Assembly: GCA_003427395.1 (NCBI GenBank)
Contig: BFEA01001043.1
Coordinates: forward strand, 48,489-85,861
Length of the DNA stretch: 37,373 nucleotides
Source of the DNA: Chara braunii
Lineage: Eukaryota > Streptophyta > Charophyceae > Charales > Characeae
Reading direction: 5' to 3'
Position 1 is the first letter of the stretch, and every line of letters begins with the position of its first letter. A program made the translations under genes and the position numbers. The notes under the pieces are model-generated. The model was not told the DNA's origin, made no database searches, and was given only the letters and a program-made list of their open reading frames with translations. Below, piece after piece: positions 1 to 9,639 of the stretch.

Positions 1-131
1 TTTTTTTTTTTTTTTTTTTTTTTTTTTTTGTCCTCGTTCGGCCTGAACGGTCGAACGCCTTCCAAAGGGGTCCCGTACGTTCGGGCGTTCGGGTTCGGGC
101 GTTCGTCCCGTTCCGAACGCTGGCACCCCTG
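1..131. mobile_element. Right end of an hAT-like non-autonomous element, cut by the window edge
   Basis: A 29-base poly-T core is followed by degenerate CGTTCGGG-type subterminal repeats. The sequence ends in CACCCCTG at 124-131; read outward the terminus is CAGGGGTGCCAGCG, a form typical of hAT superfamily ends. It abuts a (TAA)n microsatellite. The left half lies outside the window, so the inverted repeat cannot be confirmed. Confidence 0.4.
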
Positions 132-162
<31 letters not shown>

Positions 163-354
163 CAAATAAATAAAAAGTACAGAGAGAGAGAGAGAGAGAG
201 AGGATCTCGCCACGACTCTCTCTCACTCTCCACAAGTGGTTAACCGGGGGTGTTAATTTCGACAAAGTTTGCACCGAAATTGTCATATTGCGTTGAATTT
301 TTTATTTTTTTATTTTTTTATTTTTTTATATGTATGTGCTTGTTGTGTGTGTGT

Positions 355-412
<58 letters not shown>

Positions 413-600
413 TGGAGACGCGAACTTCCATGGGAGTGAAGGAAGATTCATTCTTGTTTGCGTCCCTTTCTCTCTCTCTCTCTCTCTCTCTGCCCCCCTT
501 CCCTCCCCCTCGCGTAAGGATGCCTTTTTTTTTCCCACAAGTACAGTATCGTTTGTTTGTGTTTGTGTTTTTTATTTTTTTTCTAATTCACAATATTTAG
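132..600. repeat. Cluster of microsatellites
   Basis: (TAA)n at 132-158, (AG)n at 181-202, (GT)n joined to (GA)n at 345-411, and (CT)n at 468-491. Open frames across them are Cys/Val, Arg/Glu or Ser/Leu runs and are not genes. Confidence 0.9.
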
Positions 601-1641
601 CGGGCGTTTGGAGGTCCCGTGTTAACATGCACAACGTTGTTTTTCAAGCAGAGAAAGGTATTAGTGGTTTAACCATTTTAAGATAAGGGTTAATTCGTAC
701 ATTCCTCCTTGGTTGAAGGAGCCTTCAAGACCTGAGGTTTTAAACAAATAGGATGTATAACTAGTTTTTTCACTCCACTTTGTTGCGAGCGACGGAGGGT
801 AGAAGGAAACATGTCCACACTTATGTTGTGTCCAACAAAGACTAGTCCTTTCTCAATATGTACTTGAGAAGTATAATCCATAGATTCCCTTTTGTTGCTT
901 TCATTGCTTTGGCCAGCAGTGCTAGGTTTTGTTGTCGAAGGTTGGGAGTACTCAAATCCCCGTTCATTCGAAATGTGGTTATGGTCTCTCATGCCACCTT
1001 GATCAAGAACCCCTGGTTTTTAGATGTCGACAACTTTTAGGTGTACCGTGCAATCGTTGCCTTGATTTGTTTATATGCTTGGTCACTCAACAAATGTACC
1101 CTGAGGGGATACCATATCAGAGAAAGATGACCATAGTCTTCCCAAATAGGGAGAGTTGTGTATCGCCCTTCATATCCTGTAATCCTTAAAACCACTTACT
1201 CAGCAGGTCATCCTGGATCCTTTAACAATTTGAAAGGGAAACCTGCTCTCCCACAAATCAGTCTGAGGCATTTACATGGGTCGTTTTCAGACCCCGCTCC
1301 ACAAACCAATCATATTGGGGAAGTAAGAACAACACAAACTTTTCTTAGTTTATCGAGGCTCTAAGAAAAAAGATTAAATATTTATAGCGTTTTTAAGTTT
1401 GATCTCCCACGTGCAATTCAACGTTTGGTTGACTAAGACACTCTAACTCAACCACGCGATACGCAATAAAACAACCAAACTCAGACAAACAAATAAATCT
1501 AGTCCCTTTTTCATTCGTCCTGACCCATAACTTAGAAAAGCTAAAGAGTTTGATCGAGGCTCGCGCAGAGTCGCATAAAAAAAATGCAGCCGCTAAGGGA
1601 GTCATAATGCTCTGTCACGTGTTCTCACTTAATCTGCTATC
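601..1641. other. AT-rich sequence, nothing recognised
   Basis: No long frame, repeat or domain can be supported. Short frames up to 100 codons exist on both strands without recognisable content. It may be decayed transposon sequence related to the relics that follow. Confidence 0.3.
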
Positions 1642-2190
1642 ATGGCGACGCTTTATGCATTACCCACATTCGCGCAGCCTCTCATGGGTTTCGGGGTTGC
1701 GTACGACACTCAAGTGTTGAAAGCGAAATATCATGAAGGGTTCCTCCTTCACGATATTGCACGGCTGAAGGACAAGTCGTTCAACCCTTGCGGCATCTTT
1801 GTCTTTTGGGCAGTGGGTGACGATAAGCAGGGGGCGTAGGTCCGACTCAAGGGGGAAACCCTTTTGTGTTGGACCAAAGTCTGAGATGTCTTATACAAGG
1901 ACCTCAAATTTCAGGCTCAGGACCAATGTGTGACCAAATAATCTAAAAAGAAAATTTCCTTTGAGACGGGGTATGCTATTCCTTCCCCTGCGGGAGGAAA
2001 ATACTAGTAGTCACGGATTGGCGAACAATTCGTCATACCCAAACTAAGTCACAGTCCGATTGAAGGTCGAGAGTTAAACCTTGCACTCGGCTACTCCTGC
2101 CTGTTCGCTAGATGCATGTGGCAAGAGAAAAACAAGGAAAAGAAAAGGGCGAGTCTCAAAGGAAATCAGGGACGGTCATTCTCACAGCAA
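1642..2190 (+). pseudogene. Decayed coding relic, possibly ORF1 of the adjacent LINE
   Basis: A frame of 65 codons from 1642 ends at a TAG, yet coding-like sequence continues in the same frame to about 2190 through roughly six more stops (for example VRLKGETLLCW soon after the first stop, and IPKLSHSPIEGRELNLALGY further on). The segment YHEGFLLHDIARLKDK resembles GYEKKDMFHDIAERQLKD encoded at about 9044-9097. Its position before a LINE endonuclease relic suggests an ORF1 remnant. The family itself is not recognised. Confidence 0.3.
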
Positions 2191-2507
2191 TAGTTGAACC
2201 TTGTCACTCACACCCTGCACTCATTCATCCATATCACCTTTTATCCAGGAGCGATCCCTTGCTCCCATACATACCTGTACACACATGAAGTCAAATGAAA
2301 ATTCACACGTAGATGCTACAAACGTGGTCAACTCCTTTGTTCCCAGGTTCATGTTTGACACTCCCCTTTCCGACCCCCACTCAACAAAGGGATCCCCGCC
2401 CATCCCGATTCATACAAAGTTTGCATGGTCCTTAAAAAGAGGTTCCAAAGATAGGTTTTGTTTCACACGAAAATGTCTTTGGACGGTGCGGGTAGTGGTG
2501 GTTTAAA

Positions 2508-2710
2508 GTCTTAATCGATGTGTATAGGACAATGAATCCAGACAACCACAACTTTACCTGGTAGGGCTCTGGACCCTTACATCAAACGACACCTGCACGC
2601 ATGAGATTATATTTTGTTCTTGTTAAAGGCGCCGTATGGAACTTGAAGTAGAGAGAGAAATCTAAAGGTGGCTACACTGTCTGATCATTGTCTGAGAATA
2701 ATGAAAATAA
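2508..2710 (+). pseudogene. LINE endonuclease domain, C-terminal part (degenerate)
   Basis: Read across frameshifts and stops, the DNA encodes LIDVYRTMNPDNHNFTW (from about 2511), TLTSNDTCTH, DYILFLL and LSDHCLRIMKI (ending about 2710). This order (DxxR...P....FTW, RLDYIL, SDH) is that of the APE-type endonuclease of L1-like non-LTR retrotransposons. The DYIL segment is preceded by a stop and lies in a different frame from FTW. The SDH catalytic motif is still readable. Non-functional. Confidence 0.7.
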
Positions 2711-3134
2711 CCTCAAAGTATCAGGTGGACAAATACCGACCCCTATTTCAACTAACGTCAAACTGCTAGCATCCCCGGGAATTTCAACTTGGGTTTGTGA
2801 ACAAAGGGGTCCATGGCTGGAAGACAAGGATCTCCTCGTTTTTTAGGAACAACGGCCAAAGATAGGATTAAAGATTATTTATTCAATATTATAATTTTTC
2901 TCAAGAATAAAAGTTACAAATAGGAATTGGAATGGAGGAAGCGAAAACAAATATGGGGATTGATTAATTTGCAGATTACTAGTAATTGGTCTAGTAAAAG
3001 GAAGTTACTATTATTGCAATTGGAAGAATTTGAACCAAAAAAACAAACGGACTGGCTAAAAATTATAGGAATCTTGGGCTATGATAGGATTACTAAACTT
3101 ACATTTGGAACCTTGATTCTCTCTCAGGTTAAAC

Positions 3135-3169
<35 letters not shown>

Positions 3170-3768
3170 TTTGGAGATATCGGGACGATTACCCAGCTTC
3201 GGCTGAGAACAATCTGTGAACACGATGAGATTCAGAAACATGGGGAGGATCCTGAGTATCTAATGCCTATTAGGGAATTACTCATGCAATAACCTGCCAC
3301 AGAGGTCCTACGAATGCTCACTACCCTTAGGTTCCCTGACAAATCCTTCTAAGACTTCCCAACACCGTCTTATTCCCTGCTGAGCTCTTTCAGGCCCCAC
3401 GCCCCCACCCTGCTGGGTTACCATTGATTAAGAAACTCCCAACACCGTCTTATTCCCTGCTGAGCTCTTCCAGGCCTCACGCCCCCACCCTGCTGGGTTA
3501 CCATTGATTAAGAAACTTACTTTCTGTTTTTCCATGATTACCCTGTTGGGTTACCATTGATTAAGAAACTTACTTTCTGTTTTTCCATGATTGCCCCAAT
3601 TGCAAAAAACAGTGAAAACATCTGCACCTATGACATAGAGTATTTTCACAACATAGTTATTGCCTGATGACCATACGACTCTTTTCTAATTGATCTGCCA
3701 CTTCAGTCCAACTTGGAACAGATTCAAACACTTCATATCTCAGTCTCATAAACTGGCTATGGACAAAC
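2711..3768 (+). pseudogene. Inter-domain part of the LINE relic with internal duplications
   Basis: Lies between endonuclease and reverse transcriptase remnants. A 121-codon frame (2927-3292, TTG start) is interrupted by a (TTG)n microsatellite at 3137-3168 that encodes poly-Leu. No conserved motif is identifiable. The right part holds two nested tandem duplications (3357-3592). Confidence 0.45.
3357..3592 (+). repeat. Two overlapping tandem duplications (80 bp and 53 bp periods)
   Basis: An 80-base unit starting near AACACCGTCTTATTCCCTGC occurs at 3357-3436 and 3437-3516 with few differences. Its end overlaps a second, 53-base unit (CTGYTGGGTTACCATTGATT and onward) at 3487-3539 and 3540-3592. 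The stretch GGGTTACCATTGATTAAGAA therefore appears three times. High identity points to recent events inside an old LINE relic. Confidence 0.9.
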
Positions 3769-4290
3769 CTTTTACGGACTCCGAGGACGAACTATACATT
3801 GCAGTCAAACAAATGGCTTCAGGTAAGTGTCCAAAATAAATGGTCTACCGATCGAACTGTTATTGAGTGGATGAAAAACATTTGCTCCAATTTTTTGCAC
3901 TATTGATAACAATATGCTTCAAACAGCCCAGCTATCACGCTCCCTCCTTAAGGAAGCATCACCCTCTTGTACAAAAAAAACGATAAGATAGAAATCCATA
4001 ACTACCACCCCATATCACTTATGAATGTATTATGTAAACTGCTAGTGAAGTCTCTGACCCTCCGCCTAGCTGAAAATTTTTCCAATTCAGTAGGTTTGGA
4101 ATAGGATGCCTTTGTTAAAGGACACTTAATCCTCCATAATCTATTGACTATAATTCATGCGCTTTAAATCATAAAAATTGAGAAAAGGAAGGTTGTCACC
4201 TTATTGCTAGATCTGGAAAAGGCCTATGATAAGTTGGGGTGGGTCTCCTTAGCAACAACTTCAAAGCATAGCTTTGCACTTTGGCAATGA
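3769..4290 (+). pseudogene. L1-type LINE reverse transcriptase, N-terminal half (pseudogene)
   Basis: Reads PFTDSEDELYIAVKQMASGK, then in a second frame from 3952 GSITLLYKKNDKIEIHNYHP, ISLMNVLCKLLVKSLTLRL, DAFVKGHLILHNLL and VVTLLLDLEKAYDKLGWVSL. This matches the order of RT blocks 0-3 of L1-like elements, including NYxPISL, FVxGR-like FVKGH, and the first catalytic Asp (codon 4210-4212) in LDLEKAYD. At least two in-frame stops (after GLE and after HAL) and one frameshift disable it. The FADD-containing block and everything downstream are missing after about 4290. Confidence 0.85.
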
Positions 4291-4834
4291 CGTTGTCCGG
4301 ACAGAAACCTTGACAAGGGTATCTGCCCTGTGTTTTTAATGTCGAGCATTGTCGGATTTTTAGTATGAATTTTGTTTGAGAAGACTTGACTTGATAAAAG
4401 TGTTGTCGATTGCATATTATGACTTTGTCGTTGATTAAGAAGCTTAAATTTTTCTACCTAAAACATGCATCCGACTACTGTCGAGCTTGACAACAAGGGT
4501 GGGCGGTGTGACTGGTCACTCCGTACGTTATGTAGGGCTAGAGAGGCAGACAGTTGTTAAGCCGCGTGATTCAAGGTTTTTAAAGGAAAGGAAAAAGGTG
4601 GCCGCGTTGCGTATACAGTCGCGACAATGGTGTGCGGAGGGTTTTGACCGGTATTATAAAAAAAAAAAAAATTCGACACTGACACCGATAAGTTGGAAGA
4701 CCTACGTCCTACCCTAGTGGGGTGCTTCACGAGACGGGGGTAGGCAATTTGAGCGGCAGGGGCAGGCAGAGGCCTGCTATGCTACTGGCTGGCTATCTGA
4801 GTTGGGCATCGCTCGACTCATGTTCAATGTAAAA
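4291..4834. other. AT-rich sequence after the LINE relic, no gene recognised
   Basis: Short frames only. A small imperfect hairpin (TACCC...GGGTA type) lies at about 4709-4745. No domain or repeat family identified. Confidence 0.3.
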
Positions 4835-4900
4835 CATGAGCTAGCCCAGTAGGTTTCAGTGCATAACTCTCACCCGACAGATATCGGGATCGAATCAATG
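4835..4900 (+). repeat. tRNA-derived relic (SINE head candidate)
   Basis: TAGCCCAGTAGG at 4842-4853 fits the Pol III box A. GGATCGAATCA at 4887-4897 is a two-mismatch box B. The spacing of 45 is close to the 44 of the SINE at 8591. The flanks do not form an acceptor stem and the T-stem does not pair, so it is not a functional tRNA gene. No tail or target-site duplication was found. Confidence 0.35.
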
Positions 4901-5018
4901 GGAGTTAGATAATAGGTTAACTCCTTTTTGGTAAGGAGTAGTCCAATGGCAATTTGCAGCGCAAGATATTTCGGTCGCGCGATCTGTAAGATCACACGAC
5001 TAAAACAACTCGCGCCGT

Positions 5019-5069
5019 GGAAAGATTAGCATGATCCCTGCGCAAAGATGACACGCGAGGATCGATAAA
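5019..5069 (+). pseudogene. U6 snRNA fragment
   Basis: GATTAGCATGATCCCTGCGC followed by AAAGATGACACGC and a shortened ATCGA block matches the central and 3' part of plant U6 snRNA (GATTAGCATGGCCCCTGCGC...GATGACACGC...AAATCGAGAAA) with a few substitutions. The 5' stem and the Pol III terminator are absent, so it is a pseudogene fragment. One of three U6 fragments in the window. Confidence 0.75.
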
Positions 5070-5841
5070 AGTTTTGATTTTTTGGGGAGTTCGGAAATCG
5101 AATTGTGGTATATTCTATGATAAGGTTGTAGGATTAAGGGGAGCCGTTGGCCGTGACCAACGACCAAACGAAAAAAAAAAAAAAAAAAGAGTTTTAAGAA
5201 AGAAAATAAGTGTGCAAACTGTAGTGGGACGGTTACAACTATAACGGGCAGCAATAACCATAGACCGCGTCCACGACATCGGAAGGAAACACTGACGAAG
5301 TTTTCGACAGCGACGCAACCGATCAAAGGGGATGATGCAGTCAAAAGTTTGGCACACCGACATTATCTTTTAAGGAGGTTATGTCGTCATAAATTTGGTG
5401 CAACGACGACCATTATTTGCGGTGGGGGCTATGCTGTCGGATCGTCAGCACGTCAACAACGAAGTTTTTATATGGAGTGTTGCTTGATTGTCGCCGCGAT
5501 GTCAAGGTCTTCCTAAGGGAAGGTGATGTTTTTGACACGACGGCAACACTATTTTAAGGAGAGATGTTGTCCGTTTGGAGATATAGTGATTGTTTTTAGT
5601 GGTGCGACGTGGTGGTCACCTACGACACAACATACGGTAACGGTGCTGATTATTTTTTCGGGGATGATACAAGTGCGACGACAGCCGTTTGAGTGAGTCG
5701 AGGTGGTGTGGTGAAGGTGTTGTCGAGCGTCCATTGGGCTAAAATTATCCTTAGGCCCAGGGTTTATTGTTTTCAAGGGTGATTTTGGTTGGCGACACAA
5801 AACTTCAAGGATCTTACAAAACTCGGCGACACAAAATTTTA
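5070..5841. other. Degenerate CGACG/TTTTAAGGAG repeat-like region
   Basis: After a poly-A run (5169-5188), blocks such as TTTTAAGGAG with RTGTYGTC and ACGACG recur loosely between about 5340 and 5600, suggesting an eroded tandem array. GGCGACACAAAAYTTYAAGGATCT occurs in two neighbouring copies between 5790 and 5850. No gene recognised. Confidence 0.35.
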
Positions 5842-5882
5842 AGGATCTCAGAAGTCGGGCCGTCTCCACCAAGTTTTGTGAG

Positions 5883-6145
5883 ACTGCTTTGCGGATAATT
5901 CTTCATCAGGTACATTACTTGAAGTGTTACATGTCCCACCCTCTAGGAAGTGGTTTGAGGTACTCCTCTTTTTCTCTCGAGCATAAAACTCGGATCTCAC
6001 AAGTCGGACTGACTCCATCTAGTTTTGTGACATCCGGGTTTTGTGGTCGAGAGAGAAGGAGGAGTACCTCAAACCACTTCCTAGAGGGTGAGACATGCAA
6101 CACTTTAAGTAATGCACCTTATGAAGAATTATCCACAAAGCAGTT
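5883..6145. mobile_element. 263-bp foldback (long inverted repeat)
   Basis: The left arm (about 5883-6004) and right arm (about 6022-6145) are reverse complements over some 115-120 bases with few mismatches. For example, AGGAAGTGGTTTGAGGTACTCC at 5945-5966 pairs with the block at 6061-6082. The loop is about 20 bases. Part of the centre (5993-6033, GGATCTCACAAGTCGGACTG and onward) is a diverged direct copy of 5842-5882. It could be a foldback MITE or a young miRNA/siRNA hairpin locus. No target-site duplication is evident. Confidence 0.85.
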
Positions 6146-6649
6146 TGTCATCAAAAGAAGATTAAAATGTATGGAAACGAGTATGTGCGTGTCCAATCTT
6201 AGGTTAACGGTAGGTTGGAATGAATGACTTTGGCAACGCATCTCATCAAGTCAAAACTGGGGTAATCCAACTACCTTGTCGGTCGCATTGAGGTTATTTG
6301 TTGAGACTAACTTCCCGTTAGTGTCTCAATATGATTTTTTTTTTGAGTTTGCCCCGATGTGATTTAGTTTTTGTTTCGATCTTGCATTATTGGTTCTACC
6401 ATGTCATGCTTTGGTTCTTTCAGTTATAGTTGCAACATATGTTGAACCGTATATACATGCTTATCGGCTATGATCAATTCGTTTTGATGTCATTGAGTGC
6501 GGTTATTGTCATTTTTTTTTTTTTTTTTGCTAGTGTTTAAGGGACTAGGATTGAGTTGTGGGTTTCACGCTTGGTTGAGTCCGTTACAGTCAACTGACGT
6601 ACGCTCTTTACCTAGGAAATCAACGCTCTAGAGAGCGGATGACGCTCGG
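6146..6649. other. AT-rich sequence, nothing recognised
   Basis: A poly-T run at 6512-6529 is the only feature I can support. No gene or repeat family recognised. Confidence 0.3.
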
Positions 6650-7263
6650 GTTTTTGGGTTCAGATGACGTTCTAACTAAGTGTACCTATACTACGGTGAA
6701 CGAGCAAACACCCCTTGACTGACTTACCTCTGCAATTGCATGTAAAAGTTTTCGCGTGTGGGTCAATAGCTCGGTAGGGATCATAATTCGCAACTGGGAT
6801 TTTTAGGAATACTGGTACCTGACCTAACCATACCCTGTTTGAAAACCAACCACCCATACCCACTGTATAACTACCCTGCCGGACCTTTACTCATCTCCAC
6901 CTGCTAAAAAAAAAAAAAACTTATCCCTACCTACCCTTCGTGAACCTCTTCAGGATGTAACTGACCATACCTACCCATGAACCATTTTTTTCAAAACCAC
7001 CCATGGCCACATGAACCCACACCGTTTGTTAACCATCCATGCCCTACCCTACCCAAGTTTTCTTTACCTGTACCCATCTGTATCTACACATAATTGTATG
7101 CATTATATGCTCATCTTCCACCCTCCCCTAACCACCCATAACCGCTCCTAATTGTCCTTAATTGCCCCTAACTGTCCCTAACTGTATCTAACCGCCCTTA
7201 ACTTTTATTTTTTTTTACCGCCCCTAAGTGTCCTTAACTGCCCCCAACTATTCCCAACCCCCT
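6650..7263. repeat. Degenerate CCCTAACTGY / TACCCAYACC low-complexity region
   Basis: The plus strand is C-rich with recurring ACCCATACC and ACCCTACCC (6790-7100) around a poly-A core (6906-6918). From about 7125 to 7260 a roughly 10-base unit (CCCCTAACTGT, CCTTAACTGC and variants) repeats. It resembles the arms of the element at 7817-8130 and may be an older relative without readable termini. It is not a true telomeric array. Confidence 0.5.
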
Positions 7264-7478
7264 AGACGTCACATGATTGACATGGTAATTTTTATTATTA
7301 TTAATATTATTATCTTAGTTTATGTTTTTCGAGATGTGGCAGTTGTTGCAGCTATTGCCGCAAAAGCAACAATTGTTATATCTCATCGCTCTGATGTTGC
7401 TATGGATGCATCTGGTGCTACAGCGGCCTATGCAATCTGTATAGCCTCTGCAAATACAGATACCCTTGGTTTGTCACA

Positions 7479-7519
<41 letters not shown>

Positions 7520-7562
7520 ACATACACACACACACACACACACATGCACACACACACACACA

Positions 7563-7608
<46 letters not shown>

Positions 7609-7816
7609 AATATTACATTCACAGGGTTACACACATATGAAAATAGTCTAAAATTAAAAAAAAACAAAAAATAAAAAAATGAAGGGATATAAAAATCACC
7701 CTTGCGAGAAAAAATGTTTGCATAATGGGAAAGCGATAAATTTGGAATATGAGAAACGCGTCGCACTTGAGCAAAACTACAAAGCTCGCAAAGCTACAAG
7801 ACTCACATTGGGTATA
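7264..7816. repeat. (CA)n microsatellite and flank
   Basis: (CA)n with scattered T interruptions from about 7475 to 7607. The flanking AT-rich sequence contains only short frames. Long His/Thr or Cys/Val frames across the repeat are artefacts. Confidence 0.9.
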
Positions 7817-8130
7817 GCACGGTTACCTGATTGGAACCTCTACTCGCCCGTACCCACCCCTTTTTTTTTGGGCACCCGTACCTGCCCATACTCGCCTATT
7901 GTTTTTTCTGGCCGCCTATACCTGTTTTTTTTTTTTTTTTTACCCCTACCCCTACCTGCCCCTACCCACCCATGATCTCAAAAAAGGGCAACTGTACCCG
8001 CCCTAACAACCACCACCTTTTGTTTGTGCTTGCCCATACCCAACTCCCCCTTCGGAAGGGGTACCCATACCCACCCGTAACCTGGCGGTTACAGTTGGGT
8101 ACGGCCGAGTATGGGTAACGGTTACCCGCT
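7817..8130. mobile_element. Inverted-repeat element with CCCRTACC arms and poly-T core
   Basis: The left end reads AGCACGGTTACC...TACTCGCCCGTACCC. The right end, read as reverse complement, gives AGCGGGTAACC...ATACTCGGCCGTACCC. Both arms are built from short degenerate CCCATACC/CCCGTACC repeats around poly-T runs at 7860-7869 and 7925-7941. Short subterminal repeats of this sort are common in plant hAT non-autonomous elements. No target-site duplication is readable, so classification is tentative. Confidence 0.4.
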
Positions 8131-8579
8131 TGCGCTCTCTGGTAGGGATACACCCTCAAGGGTGGTGACATCCCCTTAGGAAAGGTAAGTTGTGTCCCAC
8201 GGGAACCTATCTTGTTGTAGGGGACCGCGAGAAGTACAGTTGGCGCACTCGGCTAGAGCGGCGAATGGAGGATGAGACCGCGCCCGTCTCAATAGTTCAT
8301 TGGTTTATCTATGCATCATCTCCAAGGTGTTTCTCGTTTGTTTTTGTTTAACTCTTGCGTGGCATGGCTGGGAGGGCTCTCGCCATTTGCGGAAAAGACG
8401 GGAGGCGATGCGCTCGACAATGCAATTCGGGGGGCTAACCGAGCCGCGTCTATTGCTGGTTGCAAACTGTTCCAACCCCCCTCAGGGCCCAAAGGCCACT
8501 GGGAATTTCTAGAAGGCTTTCGCCTTTTTATTTTATTTTATTTAAAGATGTACTCACAGGCCACAGCGATGGTGATGGT
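8131..8579. other. Moderately GC-rich sequence, unrecognised
   Basis: Frames of up to 126 codons occur but share no recognisable domain. A donor-like AAG|GTAAGT lies at 8182-8190. It could be part of a decayed gene, but there is no support from protein similarity. Confidence 0.3.
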
Positions 8580-8590
8580 AAAGGGCAAAC
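8580..8590 (+). repeat. Left target-site duplication of SINE copy 1
   Basis: AAAGGGCAAAC, matched at 8925-8936 with one extra G in the G-run. Confidence 0.75.
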
Positions 8591-8924
8591 TCCTAGCTCA
8601 GTTGGTTAGGCACGCAAGTGGCATTCAAAAGGTCGTGGGTTCAATCCCCATGGCTGCCTGTAGCACTCTTGGTGCCAACGAACTGAGATAGTCAGCTGGA
8701 TCCTCCCAGTCGGTATTAGTAAGGTTTCAGCCAACACGGGTGTGAGTGCGTGTGTGAGTGGGTTGTGTGTGGTGTGTGGGAGAGTGTTGGCTTTAGACAC
8801 TACCGTTACTCGATGGGGGTGGGGGAAAGTGAAAAGGGAGGCAAAAGTTACTGGCAAATGCTCGGTCCTTGTGTTAGCCGGGCCTCCACCGGCGGCCCCA
8901 ACCCTGCACCCTAAACGCTAGGGC
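8591..8924 (+). mobile_element. tRNA-derived SINE, copy 1 (full length)
   Basis: Box A TAGCTCAGTTGG at 8594-8605 and box B GGTTCAATCCC at 8638-8648 form a tRNA-like Pol III head. The body holds a short TGTGAG-type microsatellite, and the 3' part runs through CCCCAACCCTGCACCCTAAAC. The element is flanked by AAAGGGCAAAC (8580-8590) and AAAGGGGCAAAC (8925-8936), a target-site duplication differing by one G. A 5'-truncated inverted copy lies at 36222-36495. Mobilised in trans by a LINE, by analogy with known SINEs. Confidence 0.85.
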
Positions 8925-8936
8925 AAAGGGGCAAAC

Positions 8937-9639
8937 ATGTCAATACCCCTCTCCACCGAGAGAGATAACCTCCCTTCACCGAAGAGAGGTAGAAAGCTAT
9001 GCTTGCAGGGGTCCACTGTATAGCCTTAGGAGTACTGCTAGGTTATGAAAAGAAAGATATGTTCCATGACATCGCAGAACGCCAGTTAAAAGATGTTTGA
9101 GGTGAGCCAAAAATATACGGCTGCCCCCCGATGGGGAGAAGGCAGCTTAAGAAAAAAAAAGGGGTAAATGGCAAACTCTCCAAGGAAAGGAATTCTCTTT
9201 ATAATGAAAAAATATGCCAACTTTGCAAAAAGAAAAAGAAAAAAAAAGCAAGACACACTCAGCTCTTTATCTCGGGGGCTAGGTCCCACCTGCACAGACA
9301 GATCAACGGCCCAAATCTCCTAATCCATGGAAGTGGGACCTTGCCCCAGAGGCCATGATGAATTTGTCTTCCTTTCCGTTTTTGTCCTTTTTAGAAGGGT
9401 GTATACCTAACCTCACACGCTCTTACTTATCAACAATTACACATTCAGCCGCATGGGGTGGGTGTTTCATTTTTTGTATTCATTTTTTGTAAATTAGATC
9501 CGCTGTAACGTTATTGCGCGAGCGGTTTCGAGCTCCTGATTTACGCCACGGCGACTGTGCATGAAAGTTAAGCGCCGCCACGAGGCACCCCCTCTATGGT
9601 TCCGTCTTTAGCGAATGTCTGATAGAACTATACACTCAG
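8937..9639. other. AT-rich sequence with a short coding-like relic
   Basis: A 33-codon frame at 8999-9100 encodes GYEKKDMFHDIAERQLKDV, which resembles the relic at 1642 (KYHEGFLLHDIARLKDK). Nothing else is recognised up to the GC-rich boundary at about 9640. Confidence 0.25.

Noticed and set aside
250-686. Several open frames of 70-118 codons over the microsatellites
   Set aside because: They are translations of (GT)n, (GA)n and (CT)n tracts on both strands.
7125-7262. Interstitial telomere array (CCCTAA-like)
   Set aside because: The unit is about 10 bases and variable, not the TTTAGGG heptamer.
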